From Nostoc sphaeroides (GTDB lineage Bacteria > Cyanobacteriota > Cyanobacteriia > Cyanobacteriales > Nostocaceae), in assembly GCF_003443655.1 (NCBI RefSeq), contig NZ_CP031941.1, positions 5,965,001 to 6,029,000 on the forward strand: a stretch of 64,000 bases of DNA. Direction: 5' to 3'. Below, piece after piece: positions 53,893 through 63,024 of this stretch (positions are counted from its first letter, which is position 1; each line of letters starts with the position of its first letter). The notes beneath the pieces are model-generated. The model was not told the origin of the DNA, made no database searches, and worked only from the letters and a program-made list of their open reading frames with translations. A program made the position numbers and the translations under genes.

Positions 53893-54333
53893 TGTTCCGT
53901 CTTTAAACTAGAAGCCAAATGTTACAGAAGACTAAAATAGTTTCTCCTCTGATTATTTCCAAAGTAGCATCCAAAAGTTGTCAGGTGCTTCTTCGCATTC
54001 TACGTTAGGAATTTGCAGCTAGTGATTTCCCAAGCAAAAACCTCTGTGGTTGCGATCGCAGATTTAGGCGATATGCTCAGTGCTGACATCACAAAGTTTG
54101 TTACCAATAGCAGGGCGATCGCAACGACAACCCGAAAATTTTTCTTGTAACGGTGGTTACTATAGAAATAATTGGATAATACCAATTTGAGCAATGATTA
54201 CAACAGACGGAGCGCTCAAAGCAATTACCAGCAACTCTTTCTCTACCAGCCGCACTGGCGTTCACAATCCAAAATCTAAAATCCAAAATAGTATAAACTA
54301 CTCTCTTCCCAGTCCCAGATTACCTATTTTTTT
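53893..54333. other. Spacer upstream of the MacB-type ATPase gene
   Basis: About 440 bases. A 64-codon minus-strand ORF (54194-54000) with a hydrophobic segment has no recognisable family or ribosome-binding site and was not accepted. Two HIP1-like GCGATCGC cores occur at 54051 and 54117. The ATPase promoter should lie near 54200-54330 but was not identified. Confidence 0.45.
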
Positions 54334-55098
54334 ATGGCAAACACTATTACAATTACCGATTCTCTGGTTCCTAATGCTGTACCGAAACCAACAATCATTC
54401 GACTAGAAAACATTTTCAAAATTTATGGTAGTGGCGAAACAGAAGTACGAGCGCTAAATGATGTCAACCTAATCGTGGAACAGGGCGAATATTGTGCAAT
54501 CATGGGGCCTTCTGGTTCTGGTAAATCCACAGCCATGAATATTATCGGTTGTCTCGACCGTCCCACAGACGGACATTATTATTTAGATAACCTCGATGTA
54601 GCTCAAATGGACGATCGCTCATTAGCACACATCCGTAATAAAAAGCTGGGGTTTGTGTTCCAACAATTCCATCTATTGCCCCAACTAACAGCCCTAGAAA
54701 ACGTGATGTTGCCAATGGTGTATGCTAGTGTGAATCCAAAAGAAAGAAGCGATCGCGCCATCGAAGCTTTGACGCGGGTAGGTTTAGCAAATCGCCTCAA
54801 CAACAAACCAACTCAACTATCTGGTGGACAACAACAACGAGTAGCGATCGCGCGGGCGATCGTTAATCGTCCTGTGGTACTCTTAGCCGATGAACCTACA
54901 GGCGCACTTGATTCGCGCACAACCCAAGAAGTCTTAGATATTTTTAGCGAACTCAATGCTAGTGGAATTACCGTTGTCATGGTAACTCATGAACCAGAAG
55001 TTGCTCGTCAAACCCAGCGCATCGTTTGGTTCCGTGATGGTCAAGTAGTACACTCTAATCTCACACCATCTGACTTGAGTAGCGTTGCTATGTCATAA
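54334..55098 (+). CDS. MacB/LolD-type ABC transporter ATP-binding protein
   Basis: 254 residues. Walker [18 protein letters not shown]-loop [20 protein letters not shown], signature [15 protein letters not shown], Walker [15 protein letters not shown]-loop [10 protein letters not shown]. The MacB/LolD group couples to FtsX-like permeases. It is the likely partner of the MacB-like permease at 49.1 kb and adaptor at 50.4 kb, although it is on the opposite strand beyond a 2.5-kb repeat-rich gap. ATG 54334 is followed by a variable 20-residue leader before [10 protein letters not shown]. Confidence 0.88.
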   Translation: MANTITITDSLVPNAVPKPTIIRLENIFKIYGSGETEVRALNDVNLIVEQGEYCAIMGPSGSGKSTAMNIIGCLDRPTDGHYYLDNLDVAQMDDRSLAHIRNKKLGFVFQQFHLLPQLTALENVMLPMVYASVNPKERSDRAIEALTRVGLANRLNNKPTQLSGGQQQRVAIARAIVNRPVVLLADEPTGALDSRTTQEVLDIFSELNASGITVVMVTHEPEVARQTQRIVWFRDGQVVHSNLTPSDLSSVAMS

Positions 55099-55143
55099 CT
55101 TAATTAACGTCAATTCGATGAACCTCTCCCTCCCAACCTCCCT

Positions 55144-55344
55144 CTCCTACAAGGCGCTACGGTGTACACACAAGTCTGAAATAGCTGAAAAACCCAAGGT
55201 TTTACCCCACCCTAACCCTCCCCTTATAAAGGGGAGGGAACTAGATTTCTTATTACCCCCCCTTATTTCTTATTTCCCCCCTTTATAAGGGGGGATTAAG
55301 GGGGGTAATTCGACTTGTGTATACACCGTAGCTCCTACAATGCG
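55144..55344. mobile_element. Miniature inverted-repeat element with target duplication
   Basis: Arms start ctacggtgta on both sides and match over about 20 bases with one mismatch (55157-55176; complement 55312-55331). ctcctacaaggcg (55144-55156) and ctcctacaatgcg (55332-55344) flank it, a 12/13 direct repeat consistent with a target duplication. The interior is a poly-C/poly-G hairpin (cccctccttataaagggg type). It lies between the ATPase gene and the carotenoid-protein gene. The rest of the gap to 55536 holds another hairpin repeat. Confidence 0.7.
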
Positions 55345-55536
55345 AGGGAGGAGTAACGAAAAATTAGGTCTTTTGCTCCCCTCTCCGTGTCGGAGAGGGG
55401 TTGGGGGAGAGGTCAGAAAAGTACTTGTCGTCACGTTAACTGATAACTGTTCAAAACAGCCAGAAAGCCCAAAATTAAAGCATGTGTAACTTTTGACTTT
55501 TGACTTTTGCCTTGCGCTACTAGTCGCCAGTCCCAA

Positions 55537-56067
55537 TTACAAACTGGACGTTTTTCCAGTTTCTGCTTGCGTCTCAATTGGCTTAACATCGGTGTAACCC
55601 ACTTCACCAGCTATTGTCCGAAACACCGAAATTTGCTCGTCAAAATCTAATCCTTCAATCTGGGAAACCAGATCATTAATTGCTTTAGTTGGTTCATAGC
55701 TAGCTGGTAAGTCAACCACCGTATCCCCCATAGCTACTGCCCAAGCATACCAAACTAACAGTTGATTGTTTTCTTTTATCGCCCCATAAGCGCGGGAATA
55801 TTCTGTATCTTTGCGGTTAACTATATCCCGCATAATATCTAGTTGTTGCTCATCTGATAACTCAAAATAGTCTCCTAACAGAAGTGGTGCTAACTCAGGT
55901 TCGGCCGCAGCAGGAACGGCGGGTGTGATAGAATCACCCATTTTTTTATAAACTAAATAGAACCAGGCTAATTTTGCATCGGTATCTAAATTGTTAAAAG
56001 CATCTACCAAATTTTGAGATTCATTGCTCTGGGCTTGAGAAATAGTTTTATCGTAACTTGCAGTCAT
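55537..56067 (-). CDS. Helical carotenoid protein (OCP N-terminal domain homologue)
   Basis: 176 residues, a free-standing version of the all-helical carotenoid-binding domain of the orange carotenoid protein. LVDAFNNLDTDAKLAWFYLV then YKKMG corresponds to the OCP segment with carotenoid-contacting Trp and Tyr; LSDEQQLDIMRDIVNRKDTE and QLLVWYAWAVAMGDTVV follow. Such HCPs quench singlet oxygen or phycobilisome energy depending on clade. The CTDH carotenoid donor is encoded 3.2 kb away. The C-terminal 20 residues are variable. Start ATG 56067 with TCGCAATAAAATT upstream, no strong ribosome-binding site. Confidence 0.9.
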   Translation of the reverse strand: MTASYDKTISQAQSNESQNLVDAFNNLDTDAKLAWFYLVYKKMGDSITPAVPAAAEPELAPLLLGDYFELSDEQQLDIMRDIVNRKDTEYSRAYGAIKENNQLLVWYAWAVAMGDTVVDLPASYEPTKAINDLVSQIEGLDFDEQISVFRTIAGEVGYTDVKPIETQAETGKTSSL

Positions 56068-56288
56068 AATTTTATTGCGAAAGAAATTTTACAGGCTAAA
56101 CTAAGGGTTACAAAGTTTGAGCATCACCCTCTACTATCGAGAGAAAGAGTTATATTAATTGCAAATTGCAGCTTTAATCTATCTTTTAATAGAGGTAAAG
56201 TCTCTCCTAAAGGAACATAAAAAGAACTAATTACTTTGTTATGCTTTTTCAAGTAAGCAATAAAAAATTTAATCTAAGGATTTTAATT

Positions 56289-56663
56289 ATGCCTGATGAA
56301 GTAAAGCCCAATGTTAATGAAGCTTCCACCCATGATGCTCAATTAGCTGCCGAAAGCATAGCTAGTGGTGAAGAAAAAGCTCCAAACGTCGATTTTGATG
56401 CTGATTATAAAACTGCACAACAATTCAGCGTTAGTGATGTTGATCGCACAGGTGAAGGCGCAGCAGCAGCCGAAGCAGCTACTGCACCTAAATATCAAAC
56501 TTCTCAACCAGTAGAGACAAAAACTCAAGCGCAGTCAACTGGTAATCCTGATGATTTTCTCGAGTTAGCAAAGGAAGTTGGGAATTCTAAGACTGAGGGT
56601 GTAACTAATGTCAGTGATGATCTAGTAAAACAAGCTTTGGAAAAGGGTGAACGGAAAAATTAA
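56289..56663 (+). CDS. Small acidic, probably disordered protein
   Basis: 124 residues from ATG 56289 (AAGGATTTTAATT precedes it; an upstream ATG at 56241 would add 16 hydrophobic-basic residues). Rich in Ala, Glu, Asp, Thr and Gln with no hydrophobic core; a last helix reads NVSDDLVKQALEKGERKN. No family recognised. It is divergent from the carotenoid-protein gene with a 220-bp gap, so the two may share regulation. Confidence 0.62.
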   Translation: MPDEVKPNVNEASTHDAQLAAESIASGEEKAPNVDFDADYKTAQQFSVSDVDRTGEGAAAAEAATAPKYQTSQPVETKTQAQSTGNPDDFLELAKEVGNSKTEGVTNVSDDLVKQALEKGERKN

Positions 56664-56805
56664 GTTTTCCTGATATTTTGCTATTTTGTAGGGTGGGCAT
56701 TGATATACATGGCCCACCCTACTGTTTTAGTGAATCGCCAATAGTTAAGATGACTAATGACTAATACTTCGGCTCCGCTCAGTACAAGTGACCAATGACT
56801 AATGA

Positions 56806-57444
56806 CTAATTACCACCATTCATCACTTCTAGTAGTTCGCTAGGCCGCTGAATTAAAAAATCTGGATTTTGCTTGGCTAGTACTTCCGGTGAATTAAAGC
56901 CCCAAGTTACTGCAATCACTTGGATATTTGCTTTCTTTGATGCTTCGATATCTCTGGTTTCATCTCCAACATAAATCACTTCTTGAGGTTGGAGTTGATT
57001 TTGCCTTAATACATTATTGATTATGGTTGTTTTACCAAAAATCGTAATTCCTGAGTAGATAAAATCAAATAAGTGATTTAAATCATTTATTCTCAGGAAT
57101 TGCGTCACATTTTCTTTAGAATTAGAAGTGATAATTCCCAGCTTATATCCTTCATTTTGGAGTTCGATTAATGCTTCTTTAATTCCCGGAATTGGCTTTA
57201 ATTCTGGGATTTTGTTTTTTAATTCTCCTTTAACTTTTTTAACTAAAAAAGGTATCTTAAATAGAGAAACTCCTGAGTACTTAATAATTTCCCTAGATGT
57301 TAAGTTTTTAAGTAGGGATAATTGCTCTGGGCTTATGTGTCTATAACCAAAGTCTACAGCTAGACGATTGGCAATACTTACAAGGGCATCTACTGTATCA
57401 GCAATAGTGCCATCAAAATCAAAAATAATTACTTTCGGGGTCAT
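56806..57444 (-). CDS. HAD family phosphatase
   Basis: 212 residues from ATG 57444. HAD motif I IIFDFDGTIADT, motif II LGIITSNSKENV, motif III/IV VIYVGDETRDIEASKKANI and the cap domain between. Phosphoglycolate-phosphatase-like layout; substrate unknown. The start lies 26 bases inside the end of queG (57419), so it is translationally coupled; an upstream start at 57465 is less like the family. Confidence 0.86.
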   Translation of the reverse strand: MTPKVIIFDFDGTIADTVDALVSIANRLAVDFGYRHISPEQLSLLKNLTSREIIKYSGVSLFKIPFLVKKVKGELKNKIPELKPIPGIKEALIELQNEGYKLGIITSNSKENVTQFLRINDLNHLFDFIYSGITIFGKTTIINNVLRQNQLQPQEVIYVGDETRDIEASKKANIQVIAVTWGFNSPEVLAKQNPDFLIQRPSELLEVMNGGN

Positions 57445-58393
57445 TATTTCGCCGGGATGCGTCAAGATTAGCTAGGGCGTTGCGTCGTAACATTTCTGGC
57501 TTAATCCGCCGCAAGGCAGATGCTGGAAATCGTTTATTCCACTCGTGATCTGAGATTTGGGCTAATTCTAGCAGGTGGGGAGCAATATTCGCTGGATTTG
57601 GCCCAAACTCTGCAATATCAGTTGTTTGGGAAAAACGTTGATTCCAAGGACAAACATCTTGGCAAATATCGCAACCAGCAACCCAGCCTTGTAAATTGGG
57701 TGTGATTGTCTCTGGCAATTCCTTTGCCCGATTTTCAATAGTATGATAAGCAATGCAGCGATTAGCATCCACGACAAAAGGCTGAGTAATTGCACCCGTA
57801 GGACAAGCCTGAAGACAACGAGTACAGCTACCGCAGTGTTCTGTATGCGGGCGATCGCTCTCTAATTCCAAATTAGTTAACACTTCTCCCAAAAATACCC
57901 AAGAGCCATATTCTGGTGTAATCACATTACCATTTTTGGCAATCCAACCAATTCCGGCAAGTTGTGCTAACACTTTATCTTGCACCGGGCCAGTGTCTGC
58001 ATAATAACGAGCTAATACATCTTCACCAAGTGATTTTAACCATGTAGCTAGCTGCTTGAGTTTTTTATGCATCACCTTGTGATAATCCCTTCCCCAGCCA
58101 TAACGAGAAATTTTGGCGTATTCCTCGCCTTCGGGACGTTGATCTGGTGTGTAATAATTTAGCGCCACACACACAAGCGATCGCGCCTCTGGCATAACTT
58201 TGCGAATATCCTGGCGTTTTGGGTTAGCCATCCATTCCATATCAGCGTGATAACCCAGTTCAATCCATGCTTGTAACCTCTGCGCTTCTATAGCATCTAC
58301 TCTATCTACAGCAGCAATTCCCACTTTGTGAAAGCCCAACTCGCCAGCTTTCTCTTTCACTACATTGCTGCTTGTTACGGAATACTGATTCAT
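57419..58393 (-). CDS. queG: Epoxyqueuosine reductase
   Basis: 324 residues. Catalyses the last step of queuosine tRNA modification, reducing epoxyqueuosine with a cobalamin and two [4Fe-4S] clusters. N-terminal ALNYYTPDQRPEGEEYAKIS and RYGWGRDYHKVMHKKL, then cobalamin-binding domain with RYYADTGPVQDKVLAQLAGI, cluster motifs CGSCTRCLQACP (about 191-202) and CDICQDVCPWN (about 246-256) and a C-terminal helical region. Full length. The HAD gene overlaps its 3' end. Confidence 0.93.
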   Translation of the reverse strand: MNQYSVTSSNVVKEKAGELGFHKVGIAAVDRVDAIEAQRLQAWIELGYHADMEWMANPKRQDIRKVMPEARSLVCVALNYYTPDQRPEGEEYAKISRYGWGRDYHKVMHKKLKQLATWLKSLGEDVLARYYADTGPVQDKVLAQLAGIGWIAKNGNVITPEYGSWVFLGEVLTNLELESDRPHTEHCGSCTRCLQACPTGAITQPFVVDANRCIAYHTIENRAKELPETITPNLQGWVAGCDICQDVCPWNQRFSQTTDIAEFGPNPANIAPHLLELAQISDHEWNKRFPASALRRIKPEMLRRNALANLDASRRNNDPESNYF

Positions 58394-59229
58394 TTTTTTA
58401 TCTGGATTTTGCCTAAATAAAGGCGATTTTATTTTACATTACGTAGTCAATATCTTTGATTAACATTTGTTGCTTATTCTAATTAGGTCGGCATAAATAA
58501 TTATGGTTGGGATAAGGCAGGGGGTAGGGGGCAGTTCTGGGTGAGGGAAAAAGGGTTTAAGCCTTGTTTACTTTTCTTAACATAGGTTGCTTTTATTGTG
58601 CTGACTTACTTATAAATTTTACTTATAGCAGTTTTCGTTTGGATTCAAAACATGCTTTGGGCACAGCATTGCTCATAGGTGTAAACTTAACGTAAAAGCC
58701 AGCCTAGACAGAGCTTTAAAAGATTGCCTCGTCAAGAGTCTCCGACTGGGAATGCCCATCGTTGAGGCTCCGCCTCCCGAACTCGCGGCAGCAGCCCAAC
58801 GATCAGCATTTCCAGCCTCTGGCTGGAAACGAGATTTGAAAGGAGTTTGAGCTTAAGTTGACACCAATAAGCAAAACTTAACCCCTACGAGTGGTCTGTA
58901 TCCATACAATTGAGAACCGCTATATTGCAAAATCTCAACCATCGTCAGGAAGATTTATACAAATGTGGCAATCTATCTCAACAGCAGGTTTCTTTTTAGC
59001 TATTTTTGTATTGAAATTAATATTTAGGTAGCATATAGCGGTTATCGATTGGATGAGAACACCAAAATCCTTGCTGTCAAATCATTCCAGCATTTTTTTT
59101 GTATCTTACTGAACTGCACACCGCTATAATACAAATAATTATCTGACCAAAGTTAAAAAAGGATACAATCTCCATAAATAAATTTATGGAGATTGTTAAT
59201 TTTAAATTTTGAATTTGGAGCGAAGCGAC
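58394..59229. other. Spacer with a third inserted-element copy
   Basis: About 835 bases. It holds the interrupted palindrome remnant (58661-58887, listed separately), AT-rich sequence and, near 59172-59195, the hairpin atctccataaataaatttatggagat just upstream of the carotenoid-transfer gene. This hairpin could be a terminator or regulatory element; it lies about 35 bases before the gene start. Confidence 0.5.
58661..58887. mobile_element. Third, degraded interrupted palindrome with 196-bp element
   Basis: Left arm gcac then agcattgct (58665-58673); right copy agcaaaact (58870-58878) then acccctac. The inserted element (58674-58869) starts cataggtgtaaacttaac and its core is clearly homologous to the 32.5-kb copy (gattgcctcgt, gcggcag, ggctggaaacgagatttgaa shared in order). 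The target copies agree at six of nine positions, so this insertion is older or mutated. Confidence 0.6.
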
Positions 59230-59646
59230 GTGACCTCTGCTGAACAGTTGAAAAAAGAATTCCAGATTGAGGGAATTACAGAAACAAGTGTACTGCGTTA
59301 TTTTGAAACCTTAAATGCAGGAGAATTTGAGGCAACAGCTGCCTTATTTGCGGTAGATGGTGTGATGCGTCCACCATTTGAATCTGATATTGTGGGGAGA
59401 GATGCGATCGCAGTCTACTTAAAACAAGAATGCCAAAACATTAAAGCTTATCCTAACACCGGAATAGCGGAGGCTTTAGAAAACGCTACGATTCAAGTCC
59501 AAGTAACAGGCAAAGCACAAACTTCGTGGTGTAGTGTGAATGTCTTGTGGTTATTTATCCTCAACGAACAACGGCAAATTTCATATACTAAAATCAAACT
59601 TTTAGCTTCTCCCCAAGAGCTACTTTCTTTACGTCGTGAAAAGTAG
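59230..59646 (+). CDS. OCP C-terminal domain homologue (CTDH), carotenoid carrier
   Basis: 138 residues from GTG 59230, with GGAG about 11 bases upstream; a TTG at 59209 would add seven residues. NTF2-like fold equal to the OCP regulatory domain: LRYFETLNAGEFEATAALFA, GVMRPPFESDIVGRDAIAVY and SWCSVNVLWLFILNEQRQIS. CTDH dimers extract carotenoid from membranes and hand it to helical carotenoid proteins. Cys101 (SWCSV) lies where the Anabaena homologue has a redox-active Cys that links the dimer. Same neighbourhood as the HCP gene, not the same operon. Confidence 0.9.
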   Translation: MTSAEQLKKEFQIEGITETSVLRYFETLNAGEFEATAALFAVDGVMRPPFESDIVGRDAIAVYLKQECQNIKAYPNTGIAEALENATIQVQVTGKAQTSWCSVNVLWLFILNEQRQISYTKIKLLASPQELLSLRREK

Positions 59647-59729
59647 CAAATAAGTATAAAAAGTTAGGCAATGTTTGAGCGTACCCCAAACAAAATCCAA
59701 TCACAGTAAATTCACATAACACATTACGT

Positions 59730-60155
59730 CTATTTTACTAATTCGGGTAAAGTAGCTTCTAACTTTAGACAGTTGGCACCATCAATCTGCAACTGGTAGT
59801 CTACTTTATCCATGAGACGATTCATAATTAGCCAACCATAACCCCCTTCTTGTTTTTCCAGAGGGTTCGGAGCATAGTAGTTAGACATATCAAAGCCTTC
59901 GCCGTAATCCCAAATTTCGAGGGCAAGATCCCGATTTTTAACTTCCAAACGCAGTAAAATTGGTAAATTTGGTTTATCCTTGTGGGCATGACGGACTGCA
60001 TTTGAGTAGGCTTCTACTAAAGCCAGCCTCAAACGACTTGATTGCCGTGACCAATCCACAGATTCTCCTAGCTGGATTTTCAAACATCCCAGCAGCCAGG
60101 TTTCGACAATATTAAGAAAACTTAAGTCACTTGGTACGTGAAGCTCACTTTTCAT
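59730..60155 (-). CDS. Anti-sigma regulatory factor (HATPase_c_2 family)
   Basis: 141 residues, RsbW/SpoIIAB-like ATPase domain. N box RLRLALVEAYSNAVRHAHKD (Glu and Asn), G1 region IWDYGEGFDMSNYY and G2 EGGYGWLIMNRLMDKVDY. Such kinases inactivate antagonist proteins by serine phosphorylation in partner-switching. It starts three bases after the stop of the SpoIIE phosphatase gene, so they form an operon and probably one switch; the antagonist itself is not visible nearby. Confidence 0.87.
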   Translation of the reverse strand: MKSELHVPSDLSFLNIVETWLLGCLKIQLGESVDWSRQSSRLRLALVEAYSNAVRHAHKDKPNLPILLRLEVKNRDLALEIWDYGEGFDMSNYYAPNPLEKQEGGYGWLIMNRLMDKVDYQLQIDGANCLKLEATLPELVK

Positions 60156-60158
60156 TAC

Positions 60159-61832
60159 TTACAAAATCTCCAGTGAAAGTATAGTTTGATCATCTTCTTG
60201 AACCTGATTATCTGCCTGGATGCGAGCTAGTAAATGGTTTAGAGAAAGCGGTTGTTCCTCTTGTTGCAAGAGTTGCCAAAGACCATCTTGATTCAGCATC
60301 GAACGGTTAACCGGGTCAACGCCAGACTCGCTTTTTACTGTAGAATCAAAATTATTTGATACCGTAGCTTCTGTAATTCCATCGCTAGCTAGTAACAATG
60401 TGTCTCCAGGCGCGAGAACCAAGCGACCAGACTGTGCCTGCCACTTAGGCAAGATCCCTAAAGGAACGCTGCGAACTTTCAGGTAATTGGGATTGTCGGC
60501 TAAAGCACCTTGGCGTGACCATAACAGTGGATAAATATGACCGGCATTAGTGTAGACGAGTTCCTTAGTGGTAGGGGTATAACAGGCTAAGACAAGGGTG
60601 ATGAAATAATTGTTGCTAATTAAGTCTTCACTGAGAGCGTGGTTGAGGTTCTGCATGACCACATTTGGCTCGGCTGGTGCTTCTTGAGATAGTTCTCGGC
60701 GCAAAACTGAAATAATACTAGCCATAAATAAAGCAGCTGGAACGCCCTTGCCAGAGACATCACCCACTGCCAGCCACAAGTCGCCTTTGGGATGGACAAA
60801 CACTTCAAAAAAATCGCCTCCTACTTCCCGCGCTGGGTAACAGCAGGCTTGCACCTTCACACCTTTGATGTCAGGTAAAGTTTGGCGTAGCAAGTTGTAT
60901 TGAATTTGGCGGGCTACTTCCAACTCATTGTGAATTTGCTGTTGCTTTTCTTGAAGGCGCTGGTAGAGTTTTGCTTGAGAGAGGGCTAAGGCTGCTTGTT
61001 CGGCAACACCTGCAATCAGTTGAATGTCTTCGTCTTGCCAAGGGCGATCGCGTCCCCATTGATGAAGAACCAGCACAGCCAATAATTGCTGCTGATAGCT
61101 AAGTGGTACTACTAGGTGGTGAGAAGGATTACCCTCATAGACATCTTGAGCGAGTTGATAATGACGGGTTTCCAGCACTTTTTCAATTAAAACACTGGGG
61201 TCGAATAAGCAATCTGATACATCAGATTTCGGATCGCGGTATGAGAACTCGTCTTGTGTGAGGCGATCGCCCTCTACTGGTCTGAGTAAGCAATTGCTAG
61301 CTTCAAATGTTTGTCCAATAGTTGCGACAATTTTTTGCAGCATACTGTCGTAGTCTAAAGACTCTCGAATTGCCGTTGTTACAGCATTAAATAAAGATTC
61401 TCGCTGTAGGGCCCGACCCAATTCTTGCGTGCGCTTCTTAACTAGACGATATGTATCAGTAGCTTGCTCAACTAAGGCTCTGAGCCGTTCAGGATTCCAG
61501 GGTTTGGTAATATACTTAAATACCTGACCAGAGTTAATCGCATCCACCAAATCTTCGACATCAGTAAAACCAGTTAACAAAATCCGAATCGTGTCTGGAA
61601 AGCGCTCTACGGTGCGACTAAAAAATTCAGTGCCATTCATTTCTGGCATTCTTTGGTCAGAAATAATCACCGCCATTTCACCAAACTGATCCAAGATTTC
61701 TAGAGCGCCAAAGGCATGATTGGCTTTATATACTTGAAAATCTCGCCTAAAAGTGCGGTAGAGTAAATCTAAGTTATCTGGCTCATCATCTACCACCATG
61801 AGCTTAAGTTTTCCCACTCCGATATCAGCCAT
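60159..61832 (-). CDS. SpoIIE-type PP2C phosphatase with receiver and GAF domains
   Basis: 557 residues. Receiver domain 8-125 with phospho-acceptor Asp59 (VIISDQRMPEMNG) and Lys in YITKPWNPE; GAF domain about 150-300 (LFNAVTTAIRESLDYDSML); short coiled coil; SpoIIE/RsbU phosphatase about 320-557 with REVGGDFFEVFVHPKGDLWL, AVGDVSGKGVPAALFMASI and LLLASDGITEA (metal-binding Asp residues). Phosphorylation of the receiver would control dephosphorylation of an antagonist, opposing the anti-sigma kinase encoded next. Similar to RsbU/IcfG-type regulators. Confidence 0.92.
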   Translation of the reverse strand: MADIGVGKLKLMVVDDEPDNLDLLYRTFRRDFQVYKANHAFGALEILDQFGEMAVIISDQRMPEMNGTEFFSRTVERFPDTIRILLTGFTDVEDLVDAINSGQVFKYITKPWNPERLRALVEQATDTYRLVKKRTQELGRALQRESLFNAVTTAIRESLDYDSMLQKIVATIGQTFEASNCLLRPVEGDRLTQDEFSYRDPKSDVSDCLFDPSVLIEKVLETRHYQLAQDVYEGNPSHHLVVPLSYQQQLLAVLVLHQWGRDRPWQDEDIQLIAGVAEQAALALSQAKLYQRLQEKQQQIHNELEVARQIQYNLLRQTLPDIKGVKVQACCYPAREVGGDFFEVFVHPKGDLWLAVGDVSGKGVPAALFMASIISVLRRELSQEAPAEPNVVMQNLNHALSEDLISNNYFITLVLACYTPTTKELVYTNAGHIYPLLWSRQGALADNPNYLKVRSVPLGILPKWQAQSGRLVLAPGDTLLLASDGITEATVSNNFDSTVKSESGVDPVNRSMLNQDGLWQLLQQEEQPLSLNHLLARIQADNQVQEDDQTILSLEIL

Positions 61833-61982
61833 ATTTGACTTTAGTTTTCACATATTTGAATGGCGAGATAATATAATTTTTATCCCACCTGAGAAACAAC
61901 AAAAAATTAATAACTAATCATTTTCAACAGCTATTCAGTTATCAGTGTTTTAAAACTTGATAACTGTTCGCTCAATTTAACC

Positions 61983-62702
61983 TTATCCTACTAACCCAGA
62001 ACGCAAGGCGCGGACTGCTGCTTGGGTACGGTCATCGGCACATAGCTTATTCAAAATATTGCGAACGTGAGTTTTAACAGTCCCAACAGTGATATAAAGC
62101 CTTTCGGCAATTACTGCATTACTACAACCTTCGACAATCAACTGTAGCACTTCCAATTCCCTTTCTGTCAGGGTGTAAGGTTGAATTCCTTCCAGATTCT
62201 CGACATAATCAGGGTTAGAGGCAATGGTCTTGGTATTTACAAAAGTTGACTCCAACTTTTGGGGATTTTGTTGCGCTTGTTGTAATACAATCCGAGCGAT
62301 CGCGGGATCGATCCAAGCGTTGCCATTGTAAGTTACTCTTATTGCTTCCAGCAAATTATCGAATTTGATATCTTTCATACAGTAAGAGTCTGCACCAGCC
62401 GCAAAAGCTGCCAATACAGCTTCTTTGTTATCCCGCAGCGTCAAAATTAACACCTTTGTGATTAGCTGCTGCCCATTAGCAGTAGATTTTACCTCCCGTG
62501 TCAGTTCAATGCCATCCTTATCTGGTAAACCAATATCGACAATGGCAATATCTGGTTGTACCATTTTTAACATTTTTAGCCCTTCAGCAGCATTGGCAGC
62601 TTCACCTACAACTTCAATGTCATCTTTTTGCAGTAGTGCTGTCCTAATACCTACACGAGTTAGGTCATGATCTTCAATCAGAGCGATACGAATTTTACTC
62701 AT
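61983..62702 (-). CDS. NarL/FixJ-type response regulator
   Basis: 239 residues from ATG 62702 (MAM- at 62708 is an alternative). Receiver domain with IRIALIEDHDLTRVGIRTAL, Asp56 (IAIVDIGLPDKDG) and Lys in SYCMKDIKFDNLLEAI; linker; LuxR-type HTH LTERELEVLQLIVEGCSNAVI, AERLYITVGTVKTHVRNIL. Phosphorylated form should bind DNA and regulate transcription. No kinase adjacent; it lies 150 bases upstream of the SpoIIE operon on the same strand and may be linked to it. A 315-bp gap to wecG shows no feature other than AT-rich sequence. Confidence 0.9.
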   Translation of the reverse strand: MSKIRIALIEDHDLTRVGIRTALLQKDDIEVVGEAANAAEGLKMLKMVQPDIAIVDIGLPDKDGIELTREVKSTANGQQLITKVLILTLRDNKEAVLAAFAAGADSYCMKDIKFDNLLEAIRVTYNGNAWIDPAIARIVLQQAQQNPQKLESTFVNTKTIASNPDYVENLEGIQPYTLTERELEVLQLIVEGCSNAVIAERLYITVGTVKTHVRNILNKLCADDRTQAAVRALRSGLVG

Positions 62703-63024
62703 AGCCAACTTCAGACCGTTACACTACCTTAACCAGAAAGTCGAGTTTCGTGACATACTCCCACACTAACTGCAAGTAGTATAGTGGGGGCTTCTGTCCC
62801 CGGAACCAGAGTTACGAGTTGAGCGTTTTATACTTAGTAGAGTATTACACTTCAACAATCAAATTTGGACTGGTTCAGCCCAAGTACAAGTGCCCAAGAT
62901 TAATTAGTTATGCTTTCTATTGTTGCAGGGCAATGGGAATCTCTCGTGCTTAAGTTCTAATATAAAAAATTTGATAAACTTAACATTCAAGTAAATCTGG
63001 TGTGAGGTTAATCCAGAATAGGCT

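Noticed and set aside
54000-54194. 64-codon minus-strand ORF with a hydrophobic segment
   Set aside because: Could be a tiny membrane protein, but nothing besides hydrophobicity supports it and the start context is poor.
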